Counted from the first letter of the stretch, positions 1-6,670 are shown. The stretch is 11,977 nt of DNA from Prosthecobacter debontii (GCA_945883455.1 CAMCXJ010000055.1:1-11977), one strand, 5' to 3'. A program made the numbers and translations. The notes: generated by a model from the sequence alone, not told the origin.

Positions 1-16
1 CAGAAAATCCAAACCC

Positions 17-721
17 ATGGACACCAAAGAGCCAGACCTCCCACCCAACCCCAAGCTCCTCAACCGCCAGCCGAAATGGTTCAAGCCGGTGTTCTATCGC
101 GCAATCATTGCAAGTTGCATATTTGGCATAGGGCTGGTGCTGGCGCCAATGATGAGTCGTACGCGCGGCCCACACCCTGGAAAGGATGAATGGAACAAAG
201 CCCGCCAAATCGGCATGGTCCTCTTCGAATTCGAAACCGAATACGGAGCCTTTCCCAATGATAAGACCGCCAAAGACGTAACGGAAACAAACCCCGGCCA
301 CGGACATGATCTTTCCGGAAAATCCTCCAACACCCTTTTCCGCCAATTCTTCGCCGCAAATATAATCGAATCGGAGCAAATATTTTACGCGGAGATCAAA
401 GGCACGAGGAAGCCCGATGGAAATATCTTGCCGGGTGAACTTCTCAAACAAGGCGAGGTTGGCTTCGGCTACATCGCCGGCCTCACCACCGCAGGAGACC
501 CCGCCCGCGTGGTCGTCCTCACCCCCCTCATCCCCGGCACCACCAAGTTCGATCCCAAGCCCTTCGAAGGCAAGGCCATCGTCCTCCACATCGACAACTC
601 CGTCCGCACCTACGACATCCACAAGGACGGCCATATCTACGACGACAAAGGCATCAACCTGCTGTCCCCGAAACACCCCATCTGGAAAGGCAAAGCCCCC
701 GACATCCGATACCCGGAATAG
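17..721 (+). CDS. Membrane-anchored hypothetical protein, pseudopilin-like
   Basis: 234-residue protein of unknown function. A short hydrophilic, proline-rich N-terminus (about residues 1-26) precedes one hydrophobic segment at about 27-46, with basic residues (KWFK, R28) on the N-terminal side, so a single-pass anchor with the rest outside the cytoplasm is likely. Just after the membrane segment, KARQIGMVLFEFETEYGAFP resembles the 'ARxIGxALxxYExxxGxFP' start of type II secretion pseudopilin-like proteins common in Verrucomicrobiota, but no prepilin peptidase site (G followed by F and T at +1/+2) is visible. Later parts (FRQFFAANIIESEQIFYAE, KPDG, GEVGFGYIAGL) look like a lineage-specific family. 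No Shine-Dalgarno is evident; the ATG is the first in frame after the window start. It is not in an obvious operon. Assignment to the pseudopilin-like group is inference; the reading frame itself is well supported by a continuous composition of C-ending codons. Confidence 0.72.
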   Translation: MDTKEPDLPPNPKLLNRQPKWFKPVFYRAIIASCIFGIGLVLAPMMSRTRGPHPGKDEWNKARQIGMVLFEFETEYGAFPNDKTAKDVTETNPGHGHDLSGKSSNTLFRQFFAANIIESEQIFYAEIKGTRKPDGNILPGELLKQGEVGFGYIAGLTTAGDPARVVVLTPLIPGTTKFDPKPFEGKAIVLHIDNSVRTYDIHKDGHIYDDKGINLLSPKHPIWKGKAPDIRYPE

Positions 722-834
722 GGAGCGCGGCTGTGCAAGCCGCTATCTGGCACTCCGATTCCACGGGAATTCCTGTTAGAAAAATCATTCGTTGGGTTTA
801 AGCGTTAGAAAGCGGGTTAAAAACCCGCGCTCCC
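721..834. repeat. Intergenic inverted-repeat element with two internal hairpins
   Basis: The ends GGGAGCGCGG (721-730) and CCGCGCTCCC (825-834) are perfect 10-bp inverted repeats. Each end also forms a local hairpin: GCGGCT (727-732) with AGCCGC (738-743), and GCGGGTT (812-818) with AACCCGC (822-828, loop AAA). It begins on the last base of the upstream stop codon. The hairpins could attenuate read-through, but no T-run follows, so a dispersed repeat is the better call than a terminator. Confidence 0.6.
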
Positions 835-846
835 AGCCCCCATCTT

Positions 847-919
847 CCTTGGTGCACTTGGCGTCTTGGCGGTTCCCCCTTTTACCACAATCCTTTGCGT
901 CTTCGCGCCTTCGCGGTTC
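847..919. repeat. Two copies of an 8-bp-periodic short repeat
   Basis: Copy 1 (847-875) and copy 2 (891-919) are each three 8-mers followed by GGTTC: CCTTGGTG, CACTTGGC, GTCTTGGC in the first and TCCTTTGC, GTCTTCGC, GCCTTCGC in the second. The phase is kept throughout and both end identically. On the minus strand this reads as repeated (G/C)C(G/C)AAG(A/G)C units. Similar short tandem units are familiar as dispersed intergenic elements in several bacterial phyla. It lies directly downstream of the uvrA stop codon. Confidence 0.6.
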
Positions 920-944
920 AATTCTTCCCCAAGCCTACATCACA

Positions 945-3900
945 TCAGGTTTGGGAACTCACGGCCAACGCCGTCTTCAGGAAAGGAGCCGTCCTCGAAG
1001 CCTTCGATACCGCGACTTTCTCCGGCGTGCCCTGCGCGACGATTTCCCCACCGTCCTCACCAGCCTCCGGGCCAATGTCGAGGATCCAATCCGCCTCGGC
1101 GGCGACGGCCATGTGGTGTTCGATGACGACGACGGTGTGGCCTTCATCTACGAGGCGGTGGAGGATATCGATGAGGCGTTTCACGTCCTCTAGGTGGAGG
1201 CCGACGGTGGGTTCTTCGATTAAATAGAGATTGGAGATTTGAAATTGGCGATTGGTCATTTGCGCTTTCGCGCCCCTTCCTTTGATTAACTCGGAGACGA
1301 GTTTGATGCGTTGGGCTTCGCCGCCGGAGAGGGTGGGCGAGGCTTGGCCGAGCTGGAGGTAGCCGAGGCCGGTGTCGGCCATGAGTTTCAGTGGGTGGGA
1401 AATGCGGGGCTGGGATTCGAAGAAAGCGGACGCCTCGTCGATGGTCATGGTGAGGACTTGGCCGATGTTTTTCTCGCGGAAATTTACTTCGAGGGTGGCG
1501 GGGTTATAGCGCTGGCCGTTGCATTCCTCGCAATGAACCCATGTCGAGGGGAGGAAATCCATCTCCAGCCTGATGCGGCCGTTGCCTTTGCAATCGGGGC
1601 AGCGGCCGCCCTCGGTATTGAAGGAGAAACGCGAGGCATCGAAGCCGCGCATGCGCGCCTCGGGAAGCTGGGCGAAGAGGGCGCGGATGTGGTCGAAGAC
1701 TTTCACATACGTCGCCGGGCAGGAGCGGGAGGTTTTGCCGATGGGGGATTGATCGACTTCGTAGCAAGCTTTGATGGATTTTTCGCCGGTGGATTTTTTG
1801 AAGGGTTGCTTCGCTCCCGGGCGGCGACCGAAGATCGCCGCCACGCATTGATGCATCAGCGTGGATTTTCCGGAGCCGGAAATTCCTGTTAGAACCGTGA
1901 GGCGGCCGAGGGGGATCACGGCGTCGATGTGCTTGAGGTTGTTCGCGTGGCAGCCGGTGATTTTTAGGAAGGGGTGCGTTTTGTTGACGGGGCGGCGGGA
2001 GCCTCGGGTGGGGTGGATGATGGGGTTTGTGAGGGCGCGGTAAGTGGGGGAATGCTGATTGATGATTGTTGATTTTCGATTGTTGATTTCGGGAGGCTTT
2101 CCTTCATAGACGATCTCACCGCCAAGTCGTCCCGCCCCCGGTCCGAGATCGATTAGGTGATCGGCTGCCGCGATCGTGTCCTCGTCGTGCTCCACGATGA
2201 TGAGGGAGTTGCCTTGGTCGCGCAGGGCGATGAGGGTTTTCAACAAAGCGGCGTTGTCGCGGGGGTGGAGGCCGATGGTTGGCTCATCGAGGACGTAGAG
2301 CACGCCGCGCAGGTTGGAGCCGAGTTGGGCGGCGAGACGGATGCGCTGGGATTCCCCGCCGGAAAGGGTGTTGCCGGAGCGGTTTAGGTGGAGGTAGCCG
2401 AGGCCGACTTCTTGGAGGAAACTGAGGCGTTGGGCGATCTCTGGGAGGATGTCGCGGGCGATGAGTTTTTCGCGCTCGGCAGGGAATTTCAGTTTTTGGA
2501 AATGGATGCCGGCTTCGTTGATGGAAAGGCGGGCGAGGGCGGCGATGGAGTTGTGGGGACAGGATGTCCCCACGACGGACTGGGACTTCAAGTCCCAGCC
2601 ACTGTTGCACAGCCTTACGGCCGCGCCGACGGGGTTTAGGCGGGAGCCTTGGCAGGCGGGGCAGTCGATGAGTTCTTCGTTGTCCATGCGGTCGATGGCG
2701 CGGTCGGCGTCCATCTCGGCCTCGAGGACGGAATCGAAGCGGGAGGTGTCGAGATATTGGCGGCGCTTGGGGATTTTCCCGTGGCCGCGGCAGGTGCCGC
2801 ACCAGCCGTGGGGGGAGTTGAAGGAGAAGAGGCGCGGGTCGAGTTCCTCGAAGGAGCGGTTGCAGGACGGGCAGCTGGAACTGGTGGAGAGGAGGATGAA
2901 TTTTTTGTCGGCGGTGAAGAGCTTGATGAGTCCTTTTCCGATATCGAGAGCGCGGGAGAGTTGGGTGCCGAGTGCCGGGTGATCCGTGATCGGTGAAGAG
3001 GCTGCGCGCTTCGCTTTTCTTCCACCGATCACTGATGACTGATCACTCGGCACTTCGGCAACGACGACATCGATGTCATGCTCGACGAATCGTTCGAGGC
3101 GGGTGAAGTCCTCGGCTTGCTTGAACTGCTTATCTACTAGAAGCGTGGTAAATCCGTGTTTGATCGCCCACTGTGCGATCTCGGTGTGGTAGCCTTTTTT
3201 TCCGCGGATGAGGGGGGCGAGGATTTTTACGGAACCTTTTTTCAACTCCGCTTGTATCGTGTTCTCGATGGCGGCGATGGATTGTTTCTCCACGGGCACC
3301 TGGCAATCGGGGCAATAGATGGTACCCAGCTTCGCGTAGAGGAGTCGAATGAAATTCCATAGCTCGGTGACGGTGGCGACGGTGGATTTGCCGCCGCCCT
3401 GCGAGACGCGCTGCTCAATGGCCACGGTGGGCGGCAAGCCCTGGAGGCTGTCGATTTCGGGTTTCTCAAGCTGCTCCGCGAACTGGCGGGCGTAGGCGGA
3501 CATGGAGTCGAGGAAACGACGCTGGCCTTCGGCGAAAAGGATATCGAAGGCGAGGGTGGATTTCCCGGAGCCGGAGAGGCCGGAGATCACGACAAGCTGG
3601 TCGCGCGGGATCTCGACGGAGATGTTTTTCAGGTTGTGGTGGCGGGCGCCGACTAGAGAGATGAGGTTATTGGTTATTGGTTCTTTGTTATTGGTGGGCT
3701 TCGCGCTTGTGCTTTTGCCGCGCTTTGAATTTCCGAGGACTTCGCGGAGGTAGTGGGCGGAGGGGGTGTTGGTTTTGGCGATTTGTTCGGGGGTGCCTTG
3801 GGCTACGAGTTGGCCGCCGTGTTGGCCGGCTTCGGGGCCGAGGTCGAGGATCCAGTCGGCGGATTTGATGACGTCGAGGTTGTGCTCGATGACGAGGAGG

Positions 3901-6659
3901 GAGTGGCCGGAATCGACGAGTTTGCGGAAGACGGAGAGGAGGTTCTCGATGTCGGAGAAATGCAGGCCGGTGGTGGGCTCGTCGAGGATGAGGAGTTTTG
4001 AAGGGACAGGATGTCCTTTCGACGGACTGGGAAGGCAAGTCCCAGCCACTGCGAGGAGCTGGCAGAGTTTCAGGCGCTGGGATTCGCCGCCGGAGAGGGT
4101 GTTGAGGGCTTGGCCGAGCTTGAGGTAGCCGAGGCCGACCTCCACAAGCGGGGAGAGGATGTGGATGATCTGCTGGTGGCGCTTCGCGTGGGAGGGCGGT
4201 GCGCCATCGGTGTTTCCGTAGAATCCGATGGCTTCGGTGACGGTGAATTCGAGGATGCCGTGGATGGATTTGCCGCGGTAGAGGAATTCCAGCGTGGACG
4301 GTTTGTAGCGCCTACCCTCGCAGTCTGGGCAGGTGACGTAGAGATCCGAAAGGAACTGCATCTCGACCTTTTCGTAACCGTTCCCGGCGCAACGGTCGCA
4401 GCGGCCTTCGCCGGAGTTGAAGGAGAAAAAACCCGGCTTGAGTCCGGAGGATTTCGCGGAATCCGTCTCGCAGAAAAGCTGGCGGATGGGATCAAAGGCA
4501 CCGAGAAAAACGGCGGGCGTGGAGCGCGGGGTGCGGGCTACGGCGGTCTGATCCACCAGCTCGACTCCGCTGAGATACTGGGTTCCTAGTATTTCCTTGA
4601 CGGGCGCGGGGTCGCCGTCGGTCTCGATGCCTAGCTTGCGGGCGATGTTAAGATAAAGGATCTCGTGGGCGAAGGTGGATTTCCCCGATCCGGAAACGCC
4701 GGTGAGGCAGACGAAAAGGCCGAGCGGGATCTCGGCATCGAGCTTGCGGATGTTGTGGCGGGATGCGCCTTTTACGGTGAGCTTGGCCTTGCCGGGCTTG
4801 CGGCGGGTTTTCGGGACGGGGATGGATTTTTCGCCGGTAAGCCAAGGTAAAGTGCCGGGTGAAGATGGATTTTCGATTGATGATTGATGATTGATGATTG
4901 TTGATTTGGCGTCGCCGTGGAAGATGATGTTCCCGCCGTGCTGGCCGGCGCCGGGGCCGATATCGATGAGGTTGTCGGCGGCTTGCATGACGGTCTGCTC
5001 GTGTTCTACTACGACCAACGTATTTCCCTTGTCGCGGAGGCCATGCATGACGCCGACTAGGCGGTCGATGTCGCGGGGGTGGAGGCCGACGGTGGGTTCG
5101 TCGAGGACGAAGAGCGTGCCGGTGAGGGACGCGCCGAGGCAGGTGGTGAGGTTGACGCGCTCGACTTCGCCGCCTGAAAGGGTGCGGGTCTGGCGGTCGA
5201 GGGTGAGGTAGCCCAACCCCACTTGTTCGAGGTAGAAGAGGCGGGAAACGATTTCTGTTAGGACTAGTTTTAGGGTGGAGTCGGAAGAGATTGATGATTG
5301 CCGATTGATGATTGTTGATTGTTGATCTTGGAAGAAGGGGAGGAGTTCTGCGATGGACATGGCCCAGATGTCGGGGAGGTTTTTACCTTCGATCTTGAAG
5401 CAAAGGGCTTCGGGTTGGAGGCGTTTGCCGCGGCAGGCGTCGCAGGTGGTGTAGGAGCGGTAGCGGGAAAGGAAGACACGGACGTGCATCTTGTAGGCTT
5501 TCGTTTCCAACCAATCGAAGAAACCTTTCACGCCGTACCAGCCGCCGGATTGCCAGAGATCCTCCAGATCCTCCGGGCTTGTTGTTCTACGGTCTCCGTA
5601 GTAGATCCAGTCGCGGGTGTCTTCGTCGAGATCCTCCCACGGGTCGTTGATGTCGATGCCGCGCTCACGGCAGTTGCGGATGAGGTCGCGCTGGCATTCC
5701 TCGCCGCGGTCGCCCTGGAAGGGTTTGATGGCTCCCTGTTTGATGGAGAGTGTGGGATCGGGGACGGATTTTTCCAGATCGATGCCGATGACACGACCAA
5801 AGCCGCGGCATTTCGGGCAGGCTCCGACGGGGGAGTTGAAGGAGAAAAGGGCGGGGGTCGGGGCGCGGAGGGTGAAGCCGGTCTTCGGGTTCGTCCAGGT
5901 CGTGGAGAAGGTCTGCGAACGCTTCGGATGGATGACGGAGGCATGCCCTTTCCCGAGGCGGAAGGCGGCTTCGAGGGCTTCGAGCAGGCGGGAGGTGATT
6001 TCCGGAAGAGCCTTGAGGCGATCCTGGATGACGGAAAGCGCTGGCGGTATTTTCGCGGGCGGGGTTTCGTCGGTGCGGAGTGTTTTGCCGTTGATGAGGA
6101 CGCGGAGGTAGCCCTGTGAGTTGAGGAAAGGAAAAAGCTCGGCGGGGTCGGCGCCGGGCGGGACGGGGATGGGGAAGGTGATGAGGATGTCCTCGCCCTG
6201 CAGGTTTTCAGAGGCCCAGGCGGCGGCGGATTCAGGGGAGTCCGGCTGGATCGTGTCGCCGGTGTGGGGGTCGTATCCGATGGCGAGGCGGGCGAAGAGG
6301 AGTTTCAGGTAATCGTTGATCTCGGTGAGCGTGCCGACGGTCGATCGGGTGGTGCGGACGTGGTTTTTCTGCTCGATGGCGATGGCAGGCGGGATGCCCT
6401 CGATGGAATCGACGAGCGGCTTGTCCATTCGGTCGAAGAATTGCCGGACGTAGGGGGAAAAGGTTTCCACGTAGCGGCGCTGGCCTTCGGCGTAGAGGGT
6501 GTGGAAGGCGAGCGAGGATTTCCCGGAACCGGAAGGGCCGGTGACGACGGTGAGTTTCCCGAGCGGGATATCGAGGTCGAAGCCTCGGAGGTTGTGCTGG
6601 CGGCAACCACGGAGGGCGATGACGGGGGGCTTGCTCTCTTTCTGCGTCTTTTTCGGCAC
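945..6659 (-). CDS. uvrA: Tandem double-length excinuclease ABC subunit A (UvrA), 1904 aa
   Basis: Damage-recognition ATPase of nucleotide excision repair; it loads UvrB onto damaged DNA. Normal UvrA is about 940 residues with two ABC domains; this is two full UvrA units fused, as known for chlamydial UvrA (about 1790 residues). Four P-loops are visible: GPSGSGKSS (41-49), GVSGSGKST (about 652), GLSGSGKST (about 1025) and GISGSGKST (about 1590). Four signatures begin LSGGE (about 490, 853, 1430, 1773), and Walker B regions lie at about 516, 889, 1451 and 1812; the last reads LYLIEEPTVGLH, with Glu replacing the usual Asp. Half 2 has all its zinc Cys pairs; half 1 keeps only CPKC (about 279) and CDAC (about 404) of the domain-I pairs. 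Both domain-II zinc modules are intact. The start is GTG at 6659, just before the conserved VIALRGCRQHNLRGFDLDIP segment; no Shine-Dalgarno is seen. Eight in-frame repeat-like insertions are annotated separately. The gene stands alone, divergent from tRNA-Cys. Confidence 0.95.
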   Translation of the reverse strand: MPKKTQKESKPPVIALRGCRQHNLRGFDLDIPLGKLTVVTGPSGSGKSSLAFHTLYAEGQRRYVETFSPYVRQFFDRMDKPLVDSIEGIPPAIAIEQKNHVRTTRSTVGTLTEINDYLKLLFARLAIGYDPHTGDTIQPDSPESAAAWASENLQGEDILITFPIPVPPGADPAELFPFLNSQGYLRVLINGKTLRTDETPPAKIPPALSVIQDRLKALPEITSRLLEALEAAFRLGKGHASVIHPKRSQTFSTTWTNPKTGFTLRAPTPALFSFNSPVGACPKCRGFGRVIGIDLEKSVPDPTLSIKQGAIKPFQGDRGEECQRDLIRNCRERGIDINDPWEDLDEDTRDWIYYGDRRTTSPEDLEDLWQSGGWYGVKGFFDWLETKAYKMHVRVFLSRYRSYTTCDACRGKRLQPEALCFKIEGKNLPDIWAMSIAELLPFFQDQQSTIINRQSSISSDSTLKLVLTEIVSRLFYLEQVGLGYLTLDRQTRTLSGGEVERVNLTTCLGASLTGTLFVLDEPTVGLHPRDIDRLVGVMHGLRDKGNTLVVVEHEQTVMQAADNLIDIGPGAGQHGGNIIFHGDAKSTIINHQSSIENPSSPGTLPWLTGEKSIPVPKTRRKPGKAKLTVKGASRHNIRKLDAEIPLGLFVCLTGVSGSGKSTFAHEILYLNIARKLGIETDGDPAPVKEILGTQYLSGVELVDQTAVARTPRSTPAVFLGAFDPIRQLFCETDSAKSSGLKPGFFSFNSGEGRCDRCAGNGYEKVEMQFLSDLYVTCPDCEGRRYKPSTLEFLYRGKSIHGILEFTVTEAIGFYGNTDGAPPSHAKRHQQIIHILSPLVEVGLGYLKLGQALNTLSGGESQRLKLCQLLAVAGTCLPSPSKGHPVPSKLLILDEPTTGLHFSDIENLLSVFRKLVDSGHSLLVIEHNLDVIKSADWILDLGPEAGQHGGQLVAQGTPEQIAKTNTPSAHYLREVLGNSKRGKSTSAKPTNNKEPITNNLISLVGARHHNLKNISVEIPRDQLVVISGLSGSGKSTLAFDILFAEGQRRFLDSMSAYARQFAEQLEKPEIDSLQGLPPTVAIEQRVSQGGGKSTVATVTELWNFIRLLYAKLGTIYCPDCQVPVEKQSIAAIENTIQAELKKGSVKILAPLIRGKKGYHTEIAQWAIKHGFTTLLVDKQFKQAEDFTRLERFVEHDIDVVVAEVPSDQSSVIGGRKAKRAASSPITDHPALGTQLSRALDIGKGLIKLFTADKKFILLSTSSSCPSCNRSFEELDPRLFSFNSPHGWCGTCRGHGKIPKRRQYLDTSRFDSVLEAEMDADRAIDRMDNEELIDCPACQGSRLNPVGAAVRLCNSGWDLKSQSVVGTSCPHNSIAALARLSINEAGIHFQKLKFPAEREKLIARDILPEIAQRLSFLQEVGLGYLHLNRSGNTLSGGESQRIRLAAQLGSNLRGVLYVLDEPTIGLHPRDNAALLKTLIALRDQGNSLIIVEHDEDTIAAADHLIDLGPGAGRLGGEIVYEGKPPEINNRKSTIINQHSPTYRALTNPIIHPTRGSRRPVNKTHPFLKITGCHANNLKHIDAVIPLGRLTVLTGISGSGKSTLMHQCVAAIFGRRPGAKQPFKKSTGEKSIKACYEVDQSPIGKTSRSCPATYVKVFDHIRALFAQLPEARMRGFDASRFSFNTEGGRCPDCKGNGRIRLEMDFLPSTWVHCEECNGQRYNPATLEVNFREKNIGQVLTMTIDEASAFFESQPRISHPLKLMADTGLGYLQLGQASPTLSGGEAQRIKLVSELIKGRGAKAQMTNRQFQISNLYLIEEPTVGLHLEDVKRLIDILHRLVDEGHTVVVIEHHMAVAAEADWILDIGPEAGEDGGEIVAQGTPEKVAVSKASRTAPFLKTALAVSSQT
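1227..1263. repeat. In-frame repeat-like insertion in uvrA, before fourth Walker B
   Basis: A low-complexity stretch built from GATTGGAGATTTGAAATTGG-like units interrupts the GC-rich gene. On the coding strand it gives AQMTNRQFQISN, between the helix after the fourth LSGGE signature and the Walker B strand LYLIEEP. Ordinary UvrA has only a short turn here (about six residues). The adjacent bases (1260-1276) are rich in GCGCTTTCGCGCC-type sequence and encode KGRGAKA. No second copy of this family is in the window, so its repeat status is inferred from composition and position. Confidence 0.55.
2056..2089. repeat. In-frame ATCAATC-family insertion in uvrA (copy 1)
   Basis: Contains the exact 18-mer GATTGATGATTGTTGATT (2057-2074) that recurs at 4889-4906 and 5303-5320. 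On the coding strand it is read as EINNRKSTIINQHSP, inserted after GGEIVYEGKPP at the junction between the two ABC domains of the second UvrA half. It is AT-rich against a GC-rich gene and has no stop in the frame used. Confidence 0.75.
2553..2604. repeat. In-frame double-hairpin insertion in uvrA (copy 1)
   Basis: Two adjacent perfect hairpins: GTGGGGACA (2553-2561) with TGTCCCCAC (2565-2573, loop GGA), then CTGGGACTT (2580-2588) with AAGTCCCAG (2590-2598), separated by GACGGA and followed by CCACTG. The same architecture, spacer and trailing bases recur at 4000-4051. On the coding strand it gives NSGWDLKSQSVVGTSCPHN, placed after the last Cys pair of the zinc-bearing insertion in the first ABC domain of half 2, just before SIAALARLSI. 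Confidence 0.85.
2965..3053. repeat. In-frame 89-bp inverted-repeat insertion in uvrA
   Basis: Ends GTGCCGAGTG (2965-2974) and CACTCGGCAC (3044-3053) are perfect 10-bp inverted repeats. A second nested pair, GTGATCGGTG (2986-2995) and CACCGATCAC (3023-3032), is also perfect. The arms contain reiterated GATCACTGAT-type units. The loop (2996-3022) encodes the basic stretch GRKAKRAASS. On the coding strand the element is read through as PSDQSSVIGGRKAKRAASSP and on into ITDHPALGTQ, inside the UvrB-binding domain of half 2, replacing a short loop between VVVAEV and LSRALDIGKGL. Confidence 0.82.
3665..3720. repeat. In-frame repeat-like insertion at the junction of the two UvrA halves
   Basis: Three spaced TTATTGGT units at 3668-3695, followed by a GCTTCGCGCTTGTGC-rich stretch to about 3718. 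On the coding strand it encodes KRGKSTSAKPTNNKEPITNN, just before LISLVGARHHNLKNISVEIP, the N-terminal strand of the second UvrA unit. It therefore forms the linker joining the halves. The direct repeats are plain; membership of a dispersed family is inferred. Confidence 0.55.
4000..4051. repeat. In-frame double-hairpin insertion in uvrA (copy 2)
   Basis: Same element as 2553-2604: GAAGGGACA (4000-4008) pairs with TGTCCTTTC (4012-4020) across a GGA loop with one G-U pair, then the spacer GACGGA, then CTGGGA (4027-4032) with TCCCAG (4040-4045), then CCACTG. Relative to the uvrA codon phase it sits in a different frame from copy 1 and so gives an unrelated peptide, AVAGTCLPSPSKGHPVPSK. It lies between the second LSGGE signature helix and the Walker B strand LLILDEP. 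Confidence 0.85.
4869..4907. repeat. In-frame ATCAATC-family insertion in uvrA (copy 2)
   Basis: A run of GATTGATGATT units with the shared 18-mer at 4889-4906. On the coding strand it gives AKSTIINHQSSIENP after GGNIIFHGD, the junction between the two ABC domains of the first UvrA half. This is the position homologous to the copy at 2056-2089. The bases AGTGCCGGGTGA just to its left (4851-4862) also occur in the inverted repeat at 2971-2982. Confidence 0.78.
5289..5329. repeat. In-frame ATCAATC-family insertion in uvrA (copy 3)
   Basis: Contains the shared 18-mer (5303-5320) flanked by further GATTG units. On the coding strand it is read as DQQSTIINRQSSISSDS, after MSIAELLPFFQ in the zinc-bearing insertion of the first ABC domain of half 1, replacing the usual charged helix-loop before the conserved ...EIVSRLFYL segment. 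It uses the same codon phase as the other two copies, giving STIIN in all three. Confidence 0.78.
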
Positions 6660-6670
6660 GCGGCAGACTA

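Noticed and set aside
727..743. Rho-independent terminator for the first gene
   Set aside because: The 6-bp hairpin is not followed by a T-run and belongs to a larger inverted-repeat element.
417..779. 120-residue plus-strand frame overlapping the first gene, Ser/Pro/Thr-rich
   Set aside because: It is the +1 frame of the C-rich coding region of the 17-721 gene; the composition is typical of a frame shadow.
4869..4907. Possible CRISPR-like array because of tandem GATTGAT units
   Set aside because: Units are 7-9 bp without spacers and lie within a coding frame; no cas genes are present.
5319..6119. 266-residue and several other plus-strand frames opposite uvrA
   Set aside because: All are shadows of the conserved UvrA coding sequence, with no recognisable domains.
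945..6659. Double-length UvrA as an assembly duplication artefact
   Set aside because: The two halves differ throughout in P-loop context, zinc Cys pairs and Walker B, so they are anciently diverged; chlamydiae have the same architecture.
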